A stretch of 64,000 nucleotides of DNA, taken from positions 1 to 64,000 of the forward strand of contig NZ_LBIQ01000052.1 in assembly GCF_001280515.1 (NCBI RefSeq), read 5' to 3'. This document shows positions 61,988-64,000 of the stretch, piece after piece. The DNA comes from Mangrovimonas sp. ST2L15 (lineage in GTDB: Bacteria > Bacteroidota > Bacteroidia > Flavobacteriales > Flavobacteriaceae). Below the pieces are notes generated by a model. That model did not search any database and was not told where the DNA came from. It saw only the letters and a list, made by a program, of their open reading frames with translations. Made by a program: the position numbers and the translations under genes. The stretch's first letter is position 1. Every line of letters begins with the position of its first letter.

Positions 61988-62043
61988 TTTCCTTGGAAAA
62001 TAAATTAAATTGTCATATATTTGCCATGGAAAATAAATTAAAT
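61988..62043 (+). promoter_or_regulatory. MarR-type operator repeats overlapping promoter
   Basis: The -7 element TATATTTG (62016-62023) has a TTG -33 at 61993-61995, 20 bases away. The 17-base direct repeat TGGAAAATAAATTAAAT occurs at 61994-62010 and 62027-62043, one copy between the two promoter boxes and one over the transcription start. Each begins in a palindrome-like TTTCCTTGGAAA / TTTGCCATGGAAAA. The operon encodes a MarR regulator, so autorepression is inferred. Confidence 0.72.
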
Positions 62044-62048
62044 AGGAT

Positions 62049-62603
62049 ATGAAAAAAATAATAGCATTTGGAGCCAGTATTGGGAAAGCATCCATCAACA
62101 AGCAATTAGCAAGTTATGTTGGAGAGTTAATGGAAGGGGTAGACTATGAGGTTCTGGATTTAAATGATTTTCCTTTACCCATTTATAGTGTCGATTTAGA
62201 AGCTGAAATGGGAGGGCAACCAGCCAATGCTCATTCATTTTTTAAAAAATTACAAGAAGCAGACGGTATAGTGATTTCTTTAGCAGAGCATAATGGCGCT
62301 TATTCTGCTGGGTTTAAGAATTTGATGGACTGGGTTTCTAGGATAATGGGAGAGTTTTTTGAAGGTAAACCAGTATTTTTGATGGCTACGGCGCCAGGTC
62401 CTCGTGGTGGAAAATCGGTTTTAAATATTGCAGAAAATAGGTTTCCTTTTCATGCTGCCGACATTACAGGTACTTTTTCAATGCCCATGTTTTATGACAA
62501 TTTTGTAGATGGAGATATTGTTAATGAAGATTTAAAGATGGAACTCAATCGTTACTTAGATATCTTCCAGGCAGCCGTTGTAACTGAAGCGCAATTAGTA
62601 TAA
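62049..62603 (+). CDS. NADPH-dependent FMN reductase family protein
   Basis: 184 residues, flavodoxin-like. The start IIAFGASIGKASINKQLASY is the FMN phosphate loop, then LNDFPLPIYSVDLE, SLAEHNGAYSAGFKNLMDWV and MATAPGPRGGKSVL, matching the FMN_red family (NAD(P)H:quinone/azo/chromate reductases). It reduces quinones or flavins with two electrons, protecting against electrophiles. It heads an operon with MarR and pirin genes. Confidence 0.92.
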   Translation: MKKIIAFGASIGKASINKQLASYVGELMEGVDYEVLDLNDFPLPIYSVDLEAEMGGQPANAHSFFKKLQEADGIVISLAEHNGAYSAGFKNLMDWVSRIMGEFFEGKPVFLMATAPGPRGGKSVLNIAENRFPFHAADITGTFSMPMFYDNFVDGDIVNEDLKMELNRYLDIFQAAVVTEAQLV

Positions 62604-62613
62604 ATTTTAAATT

Positions 62614-63051
62614 ATGGGTGATATTTCAAAAGATGTAAATTCCAAATTCAAAGACCAGCATACCAAGGCTTTGATAAATATTCTATACACGGCGGGCTGG
62701 ATAACAGCCAAACAAAATACTTTTTTTGGAACGTTTGGATTATCACCGCAGCAATACAATATTTTAAGAATTTTAAAGGGAGCCAAAGGCCCTTTAAGAG
62801 CTCAAGTTGTTAAAGAACGTATGATAGAACGTTCTCCCAATGCAACTCGTTTGATGGATAAACTATGCGCTAAAGGCTTAGTAGAGCGTTTTGATTGTAA
62901 AGAAGACAGAAGGGTAGTTCATGTGGTAATTACCAATAAAGGTTTGGAGCTTTTGGATGAGATTTCAGACGACTTTAATGACGAATGGCTTAAAAATATT
63001 TCAGAAGAAGAGGCAACACAATTAAGTGATTTGCTCGATAAACTAAGATGA
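62614..63051 (+). CDS. MarR-family transcriptional regulator
   Basis: 145 residues. The winged helix has FGTFGLSPQQYNILRILKG, PLRAQVVKERMIERSPNATR (recognition helix region), LMDKLCAKGLVERFDCKEDR and RVVHVVITNKGLELLDE. It is a dimeric repressor that usually responds to phenolic or electrophilic ligands. It lies 10 bases after the FMN reductase and 17 before the pirin gene, and the operon promoter holds paired repeats suited to its binding. Confidence 0.93.
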   Translation: MGDISKDVNSKFKDQHTKALINILYTAGWITAKQNTFFGTFGLSPQQYNILRILKGAKGPLRAQVVKERMIERSPNATRLMDKLCAKGLVERFDCKEDRRVVHVVITNKGLELLDEISDDFNDEWLKNISEEEATQLSDLLDKLR

Positions 63052-63068
63052 AGAAAGGAGATTAAAAA

Positions 63069-63794
63069 ATGAAAACAGTAGTACATAAAGCAGAATCCAG
63101 AGGGTTTGCAAACCATGGTTGGTTGCAGGCGAATCATTCCTTTAGCTTTGCAAGATGGTTTGATCCTGAGAGGATTCATTTTGGCGCCTTACGTGTTTTG
63201 AATGATGACATAGTGGCTCCTGATATGGGATTTGGAACTCATCCTCATGATAACATGGAAATTATAACGATTCCTTTGAAAGGGGTGTTGAAACATAGGG
63301 ACAATATGCATGAAAAATGGCAGCCAGTAGTTCCTGGTGAAGTACAAGTAATGTCAGCTGGAACAGGTGTTCAACATTCCGAAATAAATGGAACCAGCGA
63401 TGAATACCTTAATTTGTTTCAGATTTGGATTATTCCAGATACCCAAGGGGTTTCGCCTAGGTATGATCAAAAGACATTTTCTGATGAAGACAGAAAAAAT
63501 GAATTGCAAGTGCTTGTCAGTGGTATGAATTCTGGATATGATGGCAGTTTGAAAATTCACCAAGATGCCAAAATCTCTAGAATAGATTTAGATACTAATA
63601 AAGAGTTCACTTATAAAGTTTCTAGTGAAAACCACGGTGTCTATATGATGGTGATTGATGGCGATATTGCTATTGAAAGTCAAGAATTAAAGACTCGAGA
63701 TGCCATAGGTATTTCAGAAACTAATGATTTTTCTCTAAAAGCAATAACTGAAAGTCAGTTGCTATTTATTGAAGTGCCCATGATTGTGTTATAA
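63069..63794 (+). CDS. Pirin family protein (YhaK-like)
   Basis: 241 residues, bicupin. The metal site is in DMGFGTHPHDNMEIITIP and GTGVQHSEIN (His-His-His-Glu of pirins); FSFARWFDPERIHFGALRVL and LNLFQIWIIPDTQG are family motifs. Bacterial pirins act as quercetin-type dioxygenases or redox-sensitive proteins. It is the third gene of the FMN reductase-MarR-pirin operon, followed by a terminator. YhaK in E. coli responds to oxidative stress. Confidence 0.93.
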   Translation: MKTVVHKAESRGFANHGWLQANHSFSFARWFDPERIHFGALRVLNDDIVAPDMGFGTHPHDNMEIITIPLKGVLKHRDNMHEKWQPVVPGEVQVMSAGTGVQHSEINGTSDEYLNLFQIWIIPDTQGVSPRYDQKTFSDEDRKNELQVLVSGMNSGYDGSLKIHQDAKISRIDLDTNKEFTYKVSSENHGVYMMVIDGDIAIESQELKTRDAIGISETNDFSLKAITESQLLFIEVPMIVL

Positions 63795-63816
63795 ATAAGC
63801 TTTGGAACTTCAAAGG

Positions 63817-63845
63817 AAGCATCACGTAAGTGGTGCTTTTTTTTA
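63817..63845 (+). terminator. Rho-independent terminator after pirin
   Basis: AAGCATCAC pairs with GTGGTGCTT (one G-T) around GTAA, with a T-run behind. Confidence 0.9.
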
Positions 63846-63893
63846 TTTTAAAAAACACGATATTTGTATTTTAAAATTAAAAACAAATTAAAG

Positions 63894-64000
63894 ATGGCAA
63901 TGAACAAAAATACTGTGTTAGCCTGGGCGACATGGATCATGATATTAGTAGGATTGAGTTTAATAGCGTTGGGAGCTTTTAGATATGATGATGTAGCTGG
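63894..64000 (+). CDS. Small membrane protein, N-terminus only (runs off window)
   Basis: Only 35 residues are visible (MAMNKNTVLAWATWIMILVG, then LSLIALGAFRYDDVAG) and the frame is open to the window end. One hydrophobic helix followed by a short polar DDVAG turn is reminiscent of DUF378-like two-helix proteins, but this is a weak guess. An AAAG stretch precedes the ATG, and GATATTTG at about 63859-63866 is one base short of a perfect -7 element. Confidence 0.55.
   Translation, partial: MAMNKNTVLAWATWIMILVGLSLIALGAFRYDDVA

Overview
The window is a low-GC chromosomal stretch from a member of the Bacteroidota, almost certainly family Flavobacteriaceae (marine-type). The signs are a type IX secretion (T9SS) sorting domain, carboxypeptidase-regulatory plus TonB-plug proteins, the menaquinone (men) pathway, many flavobacterial families of unknown function (DUF2853, DUF3861, DUF6090) and repeated matches to the Bacteroidota promoter element TAnnTTTG. 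I cannot name the genus. I see no rRNA, tRNA, insertion sequence, CRISPR array or phage gene. No gene-free stretch exceeds 300 bases; the longest gaps are about 190 to 225 bases and their contents are listed as sites where anything was visible.

Layout. 1-1802: 3' end of a large secreted T9SS protein with nearly identical 228-bp tandem repeats. 1959-4337: ECF sigma factor, anti-sigma-like membrane protein and outer-membrane barrel protein. 4446-7288: nitronate monooxygenase-like enzyme, a META-domain lipoprotein and an alpha/beta hydrolase. 7339-8879: hotdog thioesterase overlapping isochorismate synthase (menF). 8999-15295: a tight TolC / adaptor / ABC ATPase / MacB permease operon ending in its own LytS-type kinase and LytTR regulator. 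15290-17543: HxlR repressor divergent from an NmrA-like reductase and a DOPA-dioxygenase-like gene broken by one in-frame stop. 17653-18739: SDR plus DUF3861. 18964-28191: methylmalonyl-CoA block (epimerase, four subunits of a Na+-translocating decarboxylase, both mutase subunits, and the MeaB chaperone on the other strand).

28384-35814: menD, DUF2853, CvfB-like protein, menB, menA and a UPF0173 hydrolase, with a C1 peptidase and a small unknown gene on the minus strand. 35885-52525: mixed accessory genes (patatin-barrel protein, DUF6090, CDF transporter, DUF1287, DUF1905, a NUMOD4/HNH-like protein, DUF2339/DUF3999 pair, SDR, a large propeller-amidohydrolase, MBL hydrolase, SMR transporter, sterol-desaturase-like hydroxylase). 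52583-55632: menC, CPBP protease, menE in an overlapping operon. 55678-59747: two adjacent proteins with TonB plug domains but no barrel, fused to TPR-like repeats and to a von Willebrand A module. 59776-64000: DoxX, acyl-CoA carboxyltransferase, a FMN reductase / MarR / pirin operon, and the start of a small membrane protein.

Together the genes describe a cell that respires with menaquinone, interconverts propionyl/methylmalonyl-CoA and succinyl-CoA with coupling to a sodium gradient, and carries several quinone/electrophile-type stress operons (HxlR-NmrA, MarR-FMN reductase-pirin). The most unusual items are the barrel-less TonB-plug fusion pair, the single nonsense codon in the dioxygenase, the freshly duplicated T9SS repeats and several well-defined operator/promoter overlaps.
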